Shown here piece by piece: positions 9,961 to 18,631 of a DNA stretch of 64,000 nucleotides (positions within the stretch are counted from its first letter, which is position 1; every line of letters begins with the position of its first letter). A program made the position numbers and the translations under genes. The notes beneath the pieces are model-generated. The model had not been told where the DNA came from. It saw nothing but the letters and a program-made list of their open reading frames with translations, and ran no database searches. This stretch comes from Uliginosibacterium sp. (GTDB lineage Bacteria > Pseudomonadota > Gammaproteobacteria > Burkholderiales > Rhodocyclaceae): NCBI GenBank assembly GCA_016718265.1, contig JADKDZ010000005.1, forward strand, positions 186,001 through 250,000. Direction: 5' to 3'.

Positions 9961-10945
9961 GTGAAACGACTGCTGCTTACCTGCCTGGGATGCTCTTCGC
10001 CACCGCCAGCCATGCCGCGCCAAACCAGGCCCGCTGCCTCTCGGAATGCACACCGCGCATCGGCATCGTCTCGGCCTTCGGTGCCGAGGCCGACATCCTG
10101 CTCGCTGAGACCCAGGGCAAGAAGACCTGGACCATCGCCGGTCAGCGCTTCACCAGTGGCAAGCTGCGTGGCAACCCGGTCGTCATCGTGCTCTCCGGCG
10201 TCGGCATGGTGAATGCAGCCATGAGCACCCAACGCCTGATCGACCACTTCCGCGTCGAGCGCCTCATCCTCAGCGGCATCGCGGGCGGCGTGAACCCGGC
10301 ACATCATATTGGCGATGTGGTGGTCGCCGAGCGCGGGGCAATGCCAAACGAGATCTACTGGCACGGCGACGGCAGCCTGCCCGCCGCCTGCGGCCAACCC
10401 GGCAACATCGAATGCCTCGGGCTCAAACTCGGGCGCGATGCCCAAGGCAAGCCCTACCCCGACTACCGCATCGGCGCCACCGCCACCGGCATGTTCCTGC
10501 GCGAGAACTACGTGCTCAACGCCGCGAACGCCCGAAGGGCGAATTCCGCTTCGACTTCGAGGCCGACCCCACGATGCTCGCCGTAGCACGCGCGATCCAG
10601 CCCAGGCTCGCCCACGTGGCCCGCGCGAGCCCAAACAATGCGTTGCGGCCCAGCCCCAGCTGCGCGTCGGGGCGTCTCGGGCGGCGCCTTCCTCGCCAAC
10701 CCGGACTACCGCAACTACCTGCATGACGCTCGCCGCCGAGGCCGTCGACATGGAAACCGCCGCCCTCGCCCAAGTCGCCTACGCCAACAAGCTCCCCTTC
10801 ATCGCCTTCCGCTCGCTATCGGATCTTGCCGGCGGCGACGACTTCAGGACGTCGGCGCCTTCTTCGGCAGCGGGCTCGCGGAAACCAACGAAGCCAGCGT
10901 CACGCTCCTTCCTTGAAGCCTGGAAAGCGAGCCGGAGCAGGAATG
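9961..10945 (+). pseudogene. Broken exported purine nucleosidase-like gene
   Basis: The longest open part (from about 9990) encodes RIGIVSAFGAEADILLAE, VVIVLSGVGMVNAAMSTQRLIDHF and LILSGIAGGVNPAHHIGDVVVA, characteristic of MTA/SAH nucleosidase-type nucleoside hydrolases. A later frame holds the substrate-binding motif AEAVDMETAALAQVAYANKLPFIAFRSLSDLAGG, and another ends FFGSGLAETNEASVTLL. A signal peptide (MKRLLLTCL / MLFATASHAAP) is itself split by a frameshift near 9985. Further shifts lie near 10530, 10670-10735 and 10850. The ancestral product was probably a periplasmic nucleosidase. Confidence 0.75.
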
Positions 10946-11084
10946 AGGGAAATGTAGAGTTGGCGCTGAGCAAACGAAGCCCAACGCCGGACCGATCCAC
11001 GGTTTTCACCAGAGGAGCAGAGATGCAAATCGAGAAACTTCGAGCAGGAATAGCTCGCTAAGAAACTGGAACACGCCTATTCGA

Positions 11085-12138
11085 ATGTACTACGACGAAA
11101 CCAATAACATTCGTCGTCTAACCGGGGGAGTTGGGGCTACGCTCCGGACAATAAGACGTTCGTTATCGCAGGAGTTGCGCTCATGCCAGGAGATGAGATT
11201 ACCGGATGGCCTCGGCTGCGGCAGTTGCTGCATGTACAAACCAGTGCTACCGAGATCAAATTCGAGCATTTAGCTAAAGGCGGCTACGAAGATGTGCTGG
11301 GCTCTCGCAAGCTAGCGTCGCTCCTGCAATGGCTGGTTGAACACAACATAATGATCCATTACTCGGCCATGGATCCCCTGTACTGGTCAATCTTGGACAT
11401 TATCGAGTCATTGCAGGCCGATGAACGCATTCAGATTGACAAGTTCCAGAAAGAGCTCAAGACGGAACTGCACCACGCTGTAACGCAGGATCTGACCGGA
11501 TTCCTCGCTCTGTTGCACGGCTTTAACTACCCGGACGTCTCTCGCGCTGACGTTCGAACATTCCTAGAAGGCGTCCTGGATTTTGTAAACGAACACGTAC
11601 CAAAGGATCGCAGCGTTGCGACCTGGTTACTTAGGCAGACCTTGCGGTACGCAACACGCCTCTCAAAACTTGAGCTGACTTTCCCTTCACGACAACGAGC
11701 CAGGCGAGTTGATAGACACTCAGTTGCCAATTCATGCACCGTATCTACACCTTCAAAAATGGTGCTCACGTATTCGACAGGGAAACCTACGTCGAAAAGG
11801 CCTTGCAGCACACCGAGCTATACGACGGAACTCGTCGGCTGGACTACCGCTTTGCTGACTCCAAGGCCGAGGTCGGAATCCAGTTATCTGATGTTGTGGC
11901 CGGATTGGTTGGGCGACATTTCAACTATTTGCAAGACTATTCACTGCCAGAACTCATACGGCGACGAGATCACTTCAACGAGGTTCAGTTGAACAGCTTG
12001 GATCTCTTGCGCAAGCTGATCGAATACTCAGATGATTTCAGCGATGGCCTATTTCACAAACTGATGCCGTTAGACACCTATTTCAAAAACAACGCATTCC
12101 TGCACGATCAGGACGCTCCACCATTCATGTGGGCATAA
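11085..12138 (+). pseudogene. Broken DUF3800-type gene
   Basis: The protein begins MYYDETNNIRRL, shifts frame in a G-run near 11125-11135, continues YAPDNKTFVIAGVALMPGDEITGW up to about 11690, and passes through another frame (HDNEPGELIDTQLPI). It ends in a frame with FKNGAHVFDRETYV and the family-like motif VGIQLSDVVAGLVGRHFNY. DUF3800 proteins carry an RNase H-like fold and often occur in defence or mobile regions; their function is unsettled. Codon usage and GC are lower than in the neighbours, consistent with transfer. Three frameshifts make a working product unlikely. Confidence 0.65.
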
Positions 12139-12142
12139 AACC

Positions 12143-12177
12143 CGTAGCCTGGATTAGCCGCTTCGCGGCGTAATCCG
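12143..12177. repeat. REP-like GTAGCC repeat, half element
   Basis: The sequence GTAGCCTGGATTAGCCGC followed by TTCGCGGCGTAATCCG forms a small inverted repeat. It resembles the widespread GTAGCC...AATCCG intergenic repeats and is related to the larger palindrome at 45510-45599. It lies between a broken gene and the nucleotidyltransferase gene. Confidence 0.55.
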
Positions 12178-12308
12178 TGTCGCCGCAGGCGAAGCAAAAC
12201 CCCACCTCAAGACGTCGCCGGAACCGGTTCGCTTCTGGGAAAATCCCGCTCTCCGGGCAGCAAGCCAAGCGTAGTGCCAGCTCAGCGTTCAACAAGGAAA
12301 ACAATCCG

Positions 12309-12833
12309 ATGGGACCTGACATCGAAAATGCCATCGACTTTGCCGTGATCGGCGTCGATTTTCGCCACAAGCCCATCGTGGTGGGGGGCTTGGCGATGGA
12401 ATTCCATGGCCTGCGCCCGCGTGGCGAAGACATCGACTTCATCATCCACGACGAGGATTACCAGCAGTTGCGCCGCCTTCACCCGAATTGCCGCAAGGAT
12501 ATCTGGGGCGACCTGGGCATACACCATGCGGGGTACGAGCTGTTTCGCAGCATGTGGAAGTTCGATTACGCCCATTTCCTGCCCGGCAGCATCGAGCTGG
12601 CACGCGTGCGGGTGGTGAATATCGATCAGCTCTTCCGCATGAAGGTCTTCGCCCTGCAGGCCCACGAGAAGCATCAGGCCGATGTGGAGCTGATCAAGCG
12701 GCATTTCGAGGCGGGCCAGAATCCGGCCTATTGCCGCTATATGGAAGCGCACGTCCCGAGCTATCTCGAAGCGCCGGGCGGCACGCTCTTCAACAACACG
12801 TTCGAAGAACATTGGGACGCACAGAGCCGCTGA
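12309..12833 (+). CDS. Nucleotidyltransferase-like protein
   Basis: A 174-residue protein. Near the N-terminus it reads KPIVVGGLAMEFHGLRPRGEDIDFII, matching the GG...R...DID core of small nucleotidyltransferase-fold proteins, including toxin-like members. The substrate is unknown. It starts at ATG 12309 with AAGG 12 bases upstream; the longer upstream frame runs through the repeat at 12143 and is not credible. No antitoxin-like partner is adjacent. It is the only intact gene between ldhA and the TetR gene. Confidence 0.7.
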   Translation: MGPDIENAIDFAVIGVDFRHKPIVVGGLAMEFHGLRPRGEDIDFIIHDEDYQQLRRLHPNCRKDIWGDLGIHHAGYELFRSMWKFDYAHFLPGSIELARVRVVNIDQLFRMKVFALQAHEKHQADVELIKRHFEAGQNPAYCRYMEAHVPSYLEAPGGTLFNNTFEEHWDAQSR

Positions 12834-12863
12834 TCCAATGGCGGCGCAAAGCGCCTCAGATGA

Positions 12864-12900
12864 TGCCCGAAGAGCCGCTTGCAGCAAGCCTCTTCAGGCA
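12864..12900. repeat. REP-like hairpin, copy 2
   Basis: Arms TGCCCGAAGA / TCTTCAGGCA (one mismatch to perfect) with an inner GCTTG/CAAGC stem. Same family as 9868-9903 and 22883-22920. Confidence 0.65.
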
Positions 12901-12996
12901 ATCCCTATTGCCTGTATTTGATGCAATGCGCCTTGATCGGCCAGTCGCAAGAGCAGCCGTATTGGGTCGCACAGTGAAAAACCTGCCTGCAAGGCT

Positions 12997-13053
12997 TCAG
13001 ATCATCGGGGCGATCAAGCGCTCTGCGACCAGCAGCAACATGAAGACCAGTGC
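12997..13053 (-). pseudogene. Remnant of the C-terminus of the lpxC-linked small membrane protein
   Basis: On the minus strand the sequence reads ALVFMLLLVAERLIAPMI and stop, matching the C-terminal end (ALVFMLLLVLERLAIFVL) of the small membrane protein at 19647-19835. A 21-bp stretch is identical at the DNA level. Only the last 18 codons remain. Like the dciA remnant, it keeps the orientation of its parent. Confidence 0.75.
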
Positions 13054-13065
13054 ACAACGACGCCC

Positions 13066-13710
13066 TCATGGCTTGTCTTGGCGGGCGTGTCCTGCGGGCT
13101 CAGGTCGAACCAGGGTGGCCTGTGCGTACGCGGCGATGGACGCCTTGAGCGCGTCCCAGCTGGCGTCACTGTGCAGGTCGTAGGCGCCGAAACGGCGAAT
13201 CTTGCGGGCGCGCAGCAGCAGGTACTGCACCCCCGCGATCAAAACGGTTGTCGCTCCGATGTGATCTTGCCAGAGTGCCGCATCGTCACCGCCCAGCAGC
13301 GTGGCGACGGCCTGTCCCCAGCGTTCGCGCTCTTCTTCGAGCACCGCGGTGAGCTCGTTGCGGGCCACGAGTTCGGCAGCGAGCACTTCCAGGGTGAGCG
13401 GGCGGCGGCGCAAGGCGTCGATGAAATGCGAGAAGAACCGCGTGAGCCGTTCAGGCGGCGGAAGTGTCAGCACATCGGGCTGCTCGGCGATCAGGTCTTC
13501 TACCCGTGGCCAGAACTGCCCGCTCCGCCCCCAGACGGCCAGCAGCGCTGGCAGCCCGCCGAAGTAGCGATAGATCAGTACCTTGTCGACACCGGCCTGC
13601 TTGGCGATGGCGTTGACGCCGATGCCCGTGAAGCCTTCGCGTGCAAGCACCTCGCCGACGGCGGCGAGGATGCGTTGCTCGGTCTGCTCACGGTTGCGGG
13701 GTTGGCTCAT
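13066..13710 (-). CDS. TetR-family transcriptional regulator
   Basis: A 214-residue regulator with the TetR N-terminal helix-turn-helix at about residues 8-55 (TEQRILAAVGEVLAREGFTG...IAKQAGVDKVLIYRYFGG) and a helical ligand-binding C-terminal domain. The start overlaps the stop of the upstream oxidoreductase gene by 4 bases (ATGA), so it is the last gene of a three-gene operon. The two palindromes before the first gene (15481-15519) are the likely operators, implying self-regulation. The ligand is unknown. Confidence 0.9.
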   Translation of the reverse strand: MSQPRNREQTEQRILAAVGEVLAREGFTGIGVNAIAKQAGVDKVLIYRYFGGLPALLAVWGRSGQFWPRVEDLIAEQPDVLTLPPPERLTRFFSHFIDALRRRPLTLEVLAAELVARNELTAVLEEERERWGQAVATLLGGDDAALWQDHIGATTVLIAGVQYLLLRARKIRRFGAYDLHSDASWDALKASIAAYAQATLVRPEPAGHARQDKP

Positions 13711-14858
13711 GCGCGGATGATCGCACGCAATTCGCGCCGCGGCGTAGCACTCGGCGTCGAGCCATAGCCCACGCGGCCCAGCATCTGCACAACCCGCTGC
13801 GCTGAGGCTTCGCCGAGCAGGTTTTGATGCATCGCCCGATACGGCGCGTCCATCTCCGGAAATTCCTGCAGCGCCTGGCTGAGCGGATGCAACTGTAGGC
13901 CGAGTGTCATCGCCTGCAGCTGCAGGCGCAGCCAGGCGCGCCCGGCTTCCACCTCGCCCACCCGGCCCGGTTCGGTACTCAGCCAGGCAAAGCCCATGGC
14001 GCTGAGGCAGGCATCTGCGTAGTGCTGGCGGGTAGACTTGAAGGCAACGCTGTCAGGTGGTGGAACCTGGCTACGGTCAAACAGGCCCAGCGCGGCGATC
14101 GCCCGCACGGCAGGGTTATTCAGACTGACGCCATCGCGGTGCTGCAGGATTTCGTCGGGGCCGATACGCGTCAGACGCTGGCTTTCGAGCACGGTCGCCG
14201 GAGTCCGGATCTCTACCTCGGCGGCCTCCATGCATAAACGGCGCAAGACAGCGACCCGCTCGCGATCAACGCTCCCGCCCACCGCTACAGACTCCGGCCA
14301 CGAGACAGAGAGCAGCTGCTGCAATCCTTCCGGCGAAACCGGCCGTGTTGTGTCATACGCGTCTTTGGCAGTATGACGGCGCTGTAATTGTGCAAACAGC
14401 GGGTCCGATGACACCGAGCCGCCACGCCGCCAGCGGATGCGGGCGACCGACTGGTCGCTGAGCGTGCGGGCGGGGAAGGCACCGGATGGAAAGAGTTCGA
14501 GCTGCGTCTCCATGCCACGCTCGCGCAAGGCGATAAGCAGGGCCTCGATGAAGCAGCCCTGGCTGACCATGATCTGGCGAAACCACGGATCGGTCGCTGG
14601 CAGCAGGCGCTCCCGGTCGACGTAGAGGGTGATCGTGTCCGGCTCTTTCAGATCCACCAGCCAGGGCTGCATGTTGTGGGCGCTCGGACTGAGCAGCGCC
14701 CAGGCGAGCGCCCATTCCGCCAGCGATGCGCTGGCGGACGGCCCAGCCCAGGCTGCGACCGCCTCATCGGGAAAACTGCTGCTGCACGCAGCCATTGGCA
14801 GGGTGGTCAGGGCGACGCAGCCGCCCCCGAGAATGCGGATGAAATTCCGTCTATGCAT
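13707..14858 (-). CDS. Exported nitroreductase-like (Acg-type) protein
   Basis: A 383-residue protein starting MHRRNFIRILGGGCVALTTLPMAAC. This has a Tat-like RRNFIR motif and a possible lipobox Cys, so export is likely. The rest resembles the Acg-type nitroreductase-fold family (SPSAHNMQPWLV near the N-terminus, RRHTAKDAYDTTRPV, and MGFAWLSTE near the end). Such proteins bind FMN; activity here is unproven. I start at ATG 14858, 8 bases after GGAGAT; an 18-codon upstream extension would hide the signal peptide. It lies 14 bases downstream of the lipoprotein gene and overlaps the TetR gene. Confidence 0.75.
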   Translation of the reverse strand: MHRRNFIRILGGGCVALTTLPMAACSSSFPDEAVAAWAGPSASASLAEWALAWALLSPSAHNMQPWLVDLKEPDTITLYVDRERLLPATDPWFRQIMVSQGCFIEALLIALRERGMETQLELFPSGAFPARTLSDQSVARIRWRRGGSVSSDPLFAQLQRRHTAKDAYDTTRPVSPEGLQQLLSVSWPESVAVGGSVDRERVAVLRRLCMEAAEVEIRTPATVLESQRLTRIGPDEILQHRDGVSLNNPAVRAIAALGLFDRSQVPPPDSVAFKSTRQHYADACLSAMGFAWLSTEPGRVGEVEAGRAWLRLQLQAMTLGLQLHPLSQALQEFPEMDAPYRAMHQNLLGEASAQRVVQMLGRVGYGSTPSATPRRELRAIIRA

Positions 14859-14872
14859 GATCAAATCTCCGG

Positions 14873-15478
14873 TCAGGGTTGCGGCGATGCCGCAGAAAAA
14901 CATTGAGGCCACTGCGCGCAGCGCGCACTCCAGGCAAGCAGTGCCGCGTGCAAATGGGCGTAGGGGTCGAAAGCCTTGCCGAGATCGCGCAGGTGTCCGT
15001 GAATGCGCTCGTCACGCACCGCCACCACGCGCCCGTCGGCGTCGCGCACGGTCGCGGTGATCCGCAACGAGCCGGTATCGAGTGGCCACAGCAGCAGCGC
15101 AGTACTCAGCACATTCAGCGCGGGCGACACCGGCTTGATCTCGCCAATCCGGATCGTCAATTGCAACGGGCCGGCGGCAGTGCGGGCAAACGCCTCGCGA
15201 ACCGGGTCAATCAAGGCCACCTGGCTCACGGACGCCTCGGGCAAGAGATCGGGCGCGACGTCCACCACCACCTCACTCAGGCGTGGCGCGCTTAGCCCGT
15301 CGGCCTGCCAGTCAGGTGCAACGCGAAGGCGAAGCTTGGCCTCATCGCGAACAAGGCGCAGCGGCCCATCAGCCAGCTCCGCCGATACGGGCGGCAGCCC
15401 GGCGCACCCGGCACAAACAAGCACGCCAGCGCCAACCAGCACAGCAGGTAATCCACGAAACGTCACGCCCACCTCCAT
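14873..15478 (-). CDS. Hypothetical lipoprotein
   Basis: A 201-residue protein with an N-terminal hydrophobic stretch and lipobox-like VLVCAGC around residues 19-25, so it is probably membrane-anchored. The mature part reads as a small beta-rich domain (LRLRVAPDWQADGL, LQLTIRIGEIKPVS, LRITATVRDADGRVVAVRDERI). No family was recognised. It is the first gene of the operon with the Acg-type oxidoreductase and TetR regulator, and its promoter region carries the two operator-like palindromes. Confidence 0.7.
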   Translation of the reverse strand: MEVGVTFRGLPAVLVGAGVLVCAGCAGLPPVSAELADGPLRLVRDEAKLRLRVAPDWQADGLSAPRLSEVVVDVAPDLLPEASVSQVALIDPVREAFARTAAGPLQLTIRIGEIKPVSPALNVLSTALLLWPLDTGSLRITATVRDADGRVVAVRDERIHGHLRDLGKAFDPYAHLHAALLAWSARCAQWPQCFSAASPQP

Positions 15479-15480
15479 TT

Positions 15481-15519
15481 GTCACTACGCAGTGACAGTA
15501 TAAGTCACCTACCGGTGAC
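15481..15519. promoter_or_regulatory. Two 16-bp operator-like palindromes
   Basis: GTCACTACGCAGTGAC (15481-15496) and GTCACCTACCGGTGAC (15504-15519) share the GTCAC(C/T)...(A/G)GTGAC layout, with centres 23 bp apart. They lie just upstream of the lipoprotein gene of the TetR operon, as expected for TetR dimer sites. Binding by this TetR protein is inferred. Confidence 0.7.
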
Positions 15520-15570
15520 GTCAATGCGGTCAGGTAAAGGTGCCGACAAAAAACTCGCGACACACTGATT

Positions 15571-15584
15571 TTTTAACGTTAAAA
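15571..15584. promoter_or_regulatory. LacI-type operator
   Basis: TTTTAACGTTAAAA is a perfect 14-bp palindrome with the central CG typical of LacI-family sites. It lies 34 bases before the epimerase start. The operon ends in a LacI-family gene (18632-19633), the likely ligand of this site. Confidence 0.65.
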
Positions 15585-15617
15585 TACCGGCCTTCATTTA
15601 CCGGAAAGGAACGCCTC

Positions 15618-16595
15618 ATGAAGGTACTGTTCATCGGTGGCACGGGCATCATCAGCTCTGCGTGCTCGGCACTGGCCCTGTCGCAAGGCATCGAGCTGAG
15701 CTTGCTCAACCGCGGCCAGTCGTCCCGCCCTGTTCCTGCAGGAGCGGAAGTCATCCAGGCGGACATCCGTGACCCTGCATCTGTCACGGCTGCGATCGCC
15801 GGCCGGCGCTGGGACGCGGTGGTCGATTTCATCTCCTTTACGCCCGGGCATGTGCAAGCCGCGCTGGATGCCTTCGCGGGCAAGACAAACCAGTACGTGT
15901 TCATCAGCTCGGCCTCGGCCTACCGCAAACCGTCGGTGGCGCTGCCGGTCGTTGAATCGAACCTGCTCCACAACCCTTACTGGGCTTACTCGCGCGACAA
16001 GATCGCCTGCGAAGACTTGCTGTTCAAGGCTTTCCGCGAACAGGGCCTGCCGATCACCGTGGTACGCCCCTCTCACACCTATGACAAAACACTGCTCCCG
16101 ATGGATGGGGGCTGGACGGTGGTTGATCGCATGCTCAAGGGGCAAGAGGTCATCGTGCACGGCGACGGCAGCTCGTTGTGGACGCTCACTCACCACAAGG
16201 ACTTTGCAGTCGGCCTGCTCGGTCTGCTCGGCCAAACCTTTGCGCTGGGCGAGGCCTTCCACATTACGGGCGACGAGTGGCTGAGCTGGGACGAGATTTT
16301 CCGCATCGTGGCGCGCGCGGCCGGGGTGGAGGCGAAGATCCGCCATGTCACCTCCGACACGATCGCGCGCTTTAATCCGGAATGGGGCGCCGGCCTGCTG
16401 GGTGACAAGACGCATTCGATGATTTTCGACAACAGCAAGATCCGCCGCATCGTGCCGGGCTTCCGCCCGACGATTCCGTTTGCGCGCGGCGCCGAAGAAA
16501 TCCTGGCCTGGTATCAGGCGGACGCCAGTCGCCAAAAGATTGACGCCGACTTTGCGGCCCGCTACGAACAGATTCTGGCTTTTGAAAACCGCTGA
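15618..16595 (+). CDS. NAD-dependent epimerase/dehydratase family protein
   Basis: A 325-residue extended SDR-type protein with the N-terminal Rossmann motif (MKVLFIGGTGIISSACSALAL) and YVFISSASAY. In place of the usual YxxxK it has YSRDK in NPYWAYSRDKIACED. This group includes nucleotide-sugar epimerases and isoflavone-reductase-like enzymes; the substrate cannot be read from sequence. The start at ATG 15618 follows GGAAAGGAACG. It is the first gene of an operon with a Fe-alcohol dehydrogenase, an SDR and a LacI regulator, suggesting oxidation or reduction of a sugar-derived compound. Confidence 0.8.
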   Translation: MKVLFIGGTGIISSACSALALSQGIELSLLNRGQSSRPVPAGAEVIQADIRDPASVTAAIAGRRWDAVVDFISFTPGHVQAALDAFAGKTNQYVFISSASAYRKPSVALPVVESNLLHNPYWAYSRDKIACEDLLFKAFREQGLPITVVRPSHTYDKTLLPMDGGWTVVDRMLKGQEVIVHGDGSSLWTLTHHKDFAVGLLGLLGQTFALGEAFHITGDEWLSWDEIFRIVARAAGVEAKIRHVTSDTIARFNPEWGAGLLGDKTHSMIFDNSKIRRIVPGFRPTIPFARGAEEILAWYQADASRQKIDADFAARYEQILAFENR

Positions 16596-16639
16596 GCCTC
16601 GCGCCAGCGACATCCCCTTCTCTCTTACAGGAACACATC

Positions 16640-17812
16640 ATGGATTCATTCGTTTTCCAAAATGCCACCAAGATCATTTTCGGCCGCGACAGCGAAGCCA
16701 AAGTCGGCGCCGAAACCGCCCTCCATGCCAAGAAAGTGCTGCTGCACTCCGGCATGGGTAGCGCCAAGCGCAGCGGTCTGCTCGATCGCGTGATCGCCAG
16801 CCTGCGTGCGGCCGGCGTCGAATTCGTCGAGCTGGCCGGCGTGCAGCCGAACCCGCGCCTCTCCAAGGTGCATGACGGCATCCGCATCTGCCGCGAACAG
16901 AAGATTGATTTCATTCTGGCGGTGGGCGGTGGCAGCGTCATCGACTCCGCCAAGGCGATTGCGGCGGGCGTCCCCTACGAGGGCGATGTGTGGGATTTCT
17001 ACTGCGGCAAGGCGCATCCGAAATCGGCGCTGAAAGTAGCCTGCGTGCTGACCATCCCGGCGGCAGGCAGCGAGAGCAGCGGCAGCACCGTGATCACGAA
17101 GGAAGAAGGCCAGCTCAAGCACGGGCTGACCTGCGACGATTACCTGCGCCCGGTGTTCTCGATCATGAACCCTGCGCTGACGGCCACGCTCTCGGTCAAA
17201 GACACCGCCATCGGCGCAGCGGACATCATGTCGCACGTGATGGAGCGCTACTTCACCAACAGCACCGCTGTCGATTACAGCGACCGCCTTTGCGAAGCCA
17301 CCATGCGCTCGGTGGCGTATAACCTGCCACGCGTGCTGGCAGCGCCGCAGGATTACGACGCCCGCGCCGAGCTGATGTGGACGGGCACCAACGCACACAG
17401 CGATCTGATCGGCATGGGTCGCGGTGGCGACTGGGCGTCACACGAAATCGAGCACGAACTCAGCGCCCTGTATGACATTGCCCACGGCACCGGCCTGGCC
17501 ATCGTCTTCCCGGCCTGGATGAAGCACGTCTATCGCCACGACATCCAGCGCTTTGCACGTTGGGCGAATCGCGTCTGGGACGTGGAAGCCGATTTCGGCA
17601 ATCCGGAAGCCGTTGCGCTGGAAGGGATTCGTCGTTTCGAAGCCTTCTACACCCGCAACGGCTTGCCTGTGCGCTTGAGCGAAGCCGGCATCGGCGCTGA
17701 TCGCCTGGACGAAATCGCCGCCCGCCTGAGCCAGAACGGCCAGCGCAGCGTCGGCAACTTCGTCAAGCTCGATCAGGCGGCGATCCGCGCCATCCTGGAA
17801 CTGGCGCGCTAA
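16640..17812 (+). CDS. Iron-containing alcohol dehydrogenase (YqhD/BdhA-like)
   Basis: A 390-residue group III alcohol dehydrogenase. The length and layout match YqhD/BdhA-type enzymes: FGRDSEAKVG, LAVGGGSVIDSAKAIAAG for nucleotide binding, and TIPAAGSESSGSTVI. The metal ligands sit in AADIMSHVMERY and DWASHEIEHELSALYDIAHGTGLAIV. Such enzymes reduce aldehydes or ketones with NAD(P)H. It lies 44 bases after the epimerase gene with a strong RBS (ACAGGAACA). Confidence 0.9.
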   Translation: MDSFVFQNATKIIFGRDSEAKVGAETALHAKKVLLHSGMGSAKRSGLLDRVIASLRAAGVEFVELAGVQPNPRLSKVHDGIRICREQKIDFILAVGGGSVIDSAKAIAAGVPYEGDVWDFYCGKAHPKSALKVACVLTIPAAGSESSGSTVITKEEGQLKHGLTCDDYLRPVFSIMNPALTATLSVKDTAIGAADIMSHVMERYFTNSTAVDYSDRLCEATMRSVAYNLPRVLAAPQDYDARAELMWTGTNAHSDLIGMGRGGDWASHEIEHELSALYDIAHGTGLAIVFPAWMKHVYRHDIQRFARWANRVWDVEADFGNPEAVALEGIRRFEAFYTRNGLPVRLSEAGIGADRLDEIAARLSQNGQRSVGNFVKLDQAAIRAILELAR

Positions 17813-17831
17813 TCAGCTTGATCCCCCGAAT

Positions 17832-17867
17832 CCCGGGCAAACGCCTGTCGGCGGATACTTGCCCGGG
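17832..17867 (+). other. Intra-operon hairpin
   Basis: Perfect 9-bp stem CCCGGGCAA / TTGCCCGGG with an 18-base loop, between the alcohol dehydrogenase and SDR genes. There is no T-run. It may act as an mRNA processing or stability element rather than a terminator. Confidence 0.45.
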
Positions 17868-17910
17868 GCTATCACTTTCGTTCCGCAATCACTTAAGATC
17901 CTGAGACATC

Positions 17911-18609
17911 ATGAAACCTCTACAAGACAAATGGGCGCTGATCACCGGCGCCAGCCGCGGCGTCGGCAAACAGCTTGCCCAGGCATTGGCCGCCGAAGGC
18001 TGCAAACTCATCCTGCACAGCCGGGACTTGGCACACACCGCCAGCCTGGTGGCAGACCTGAAGCAACAAGGCGTGACGGTGCACCAGGTCGCAGCGGAGC
18101 TCAGTGACGCAGCGGCAGTGCTCAAACTGGCTAGCGACGTCCGCGCAATCTGCGGCTCGCTGGACATCCTCTACAACAACGCTGCGATCATGACGGCCTA
18201 TCACGAGAACTATCTCGACGTGGTGCCCGCCGAATATGCGCTGAGCTTCCAGGTCAATACCCTGGCGCCGATCCTGCTGTGCAATCACTTCCTGCCTGAC
18301 ATGGTGCAGAAGGGCTGGGGCCGTATCGTCAACGTCACCTCGGGCATCAAGGATCAACCCGAGCTGATGGCCTACGCCGCATCAAAGGCCGCGCTCGACA
18401 AGTATGTGTACGACATGACGCCGAAGCTTGCGGGCACCGGCGTCACCATGAACCTGATGGATCCGGGCTGGTTGCGCACCGACCTCGGCGGGCCCAATGC
18501 GCCGAACGCCGTCGAAAGCGTGCTGCCCGGCGCACTCGTGCCGGTGCTGGCCACCAATGGCATCAGCGGCCAGTTCCTCCACGCGCAAGACTACGCCGTC
18601 GCGCACTGA
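17911..18609 (+). CDS. Short-chain dehydrogenase/reductase
   Basis: A 232-residue classical SDR with the cofactor motif TGASRGVG near residue 13, NNAAI at about 90, catalytic Ser in NVTSG at about 142 and YAASK at about 155. The product is an oxidoreductase of unknown substrate. It lies 98 bases downstream of the alcohol dehydrogenase and 22 bases before the LacI gene, and is probably co-transcribed with both. Confidence 0.88.
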   Translation: MKPLQDKWALITGASRGVGKQLAQALAAEGCKLILHSRDLAHTASLVADLKQQGVTVHQVAAELSDAAAVLKLASDVRAICGSLDILYNNAAIMTAYHENYLDVVPAEYALSFQVNTLAPILLCNHFLPDMVQKGWGRIVNVTSGIKDQPELMAYAASKAALDKYVYDMTPKLAGTGVTMNLMDPGWLRTDLGGPNAPNAVESVLPGALVPVLATNGISGQFLHAQDYAVAH

Positions 18610-18631
18610 GCGAGAGACCACGCCCGCCACC

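Noticed and set aside
10309..11061. 250-codon plus-strand frame as a separate gene
   Set aside because: Its useful part (AVDMETAALAQVAYANK) is the C-terminal segment of the broken nucleosidase; the rest is out of frame.
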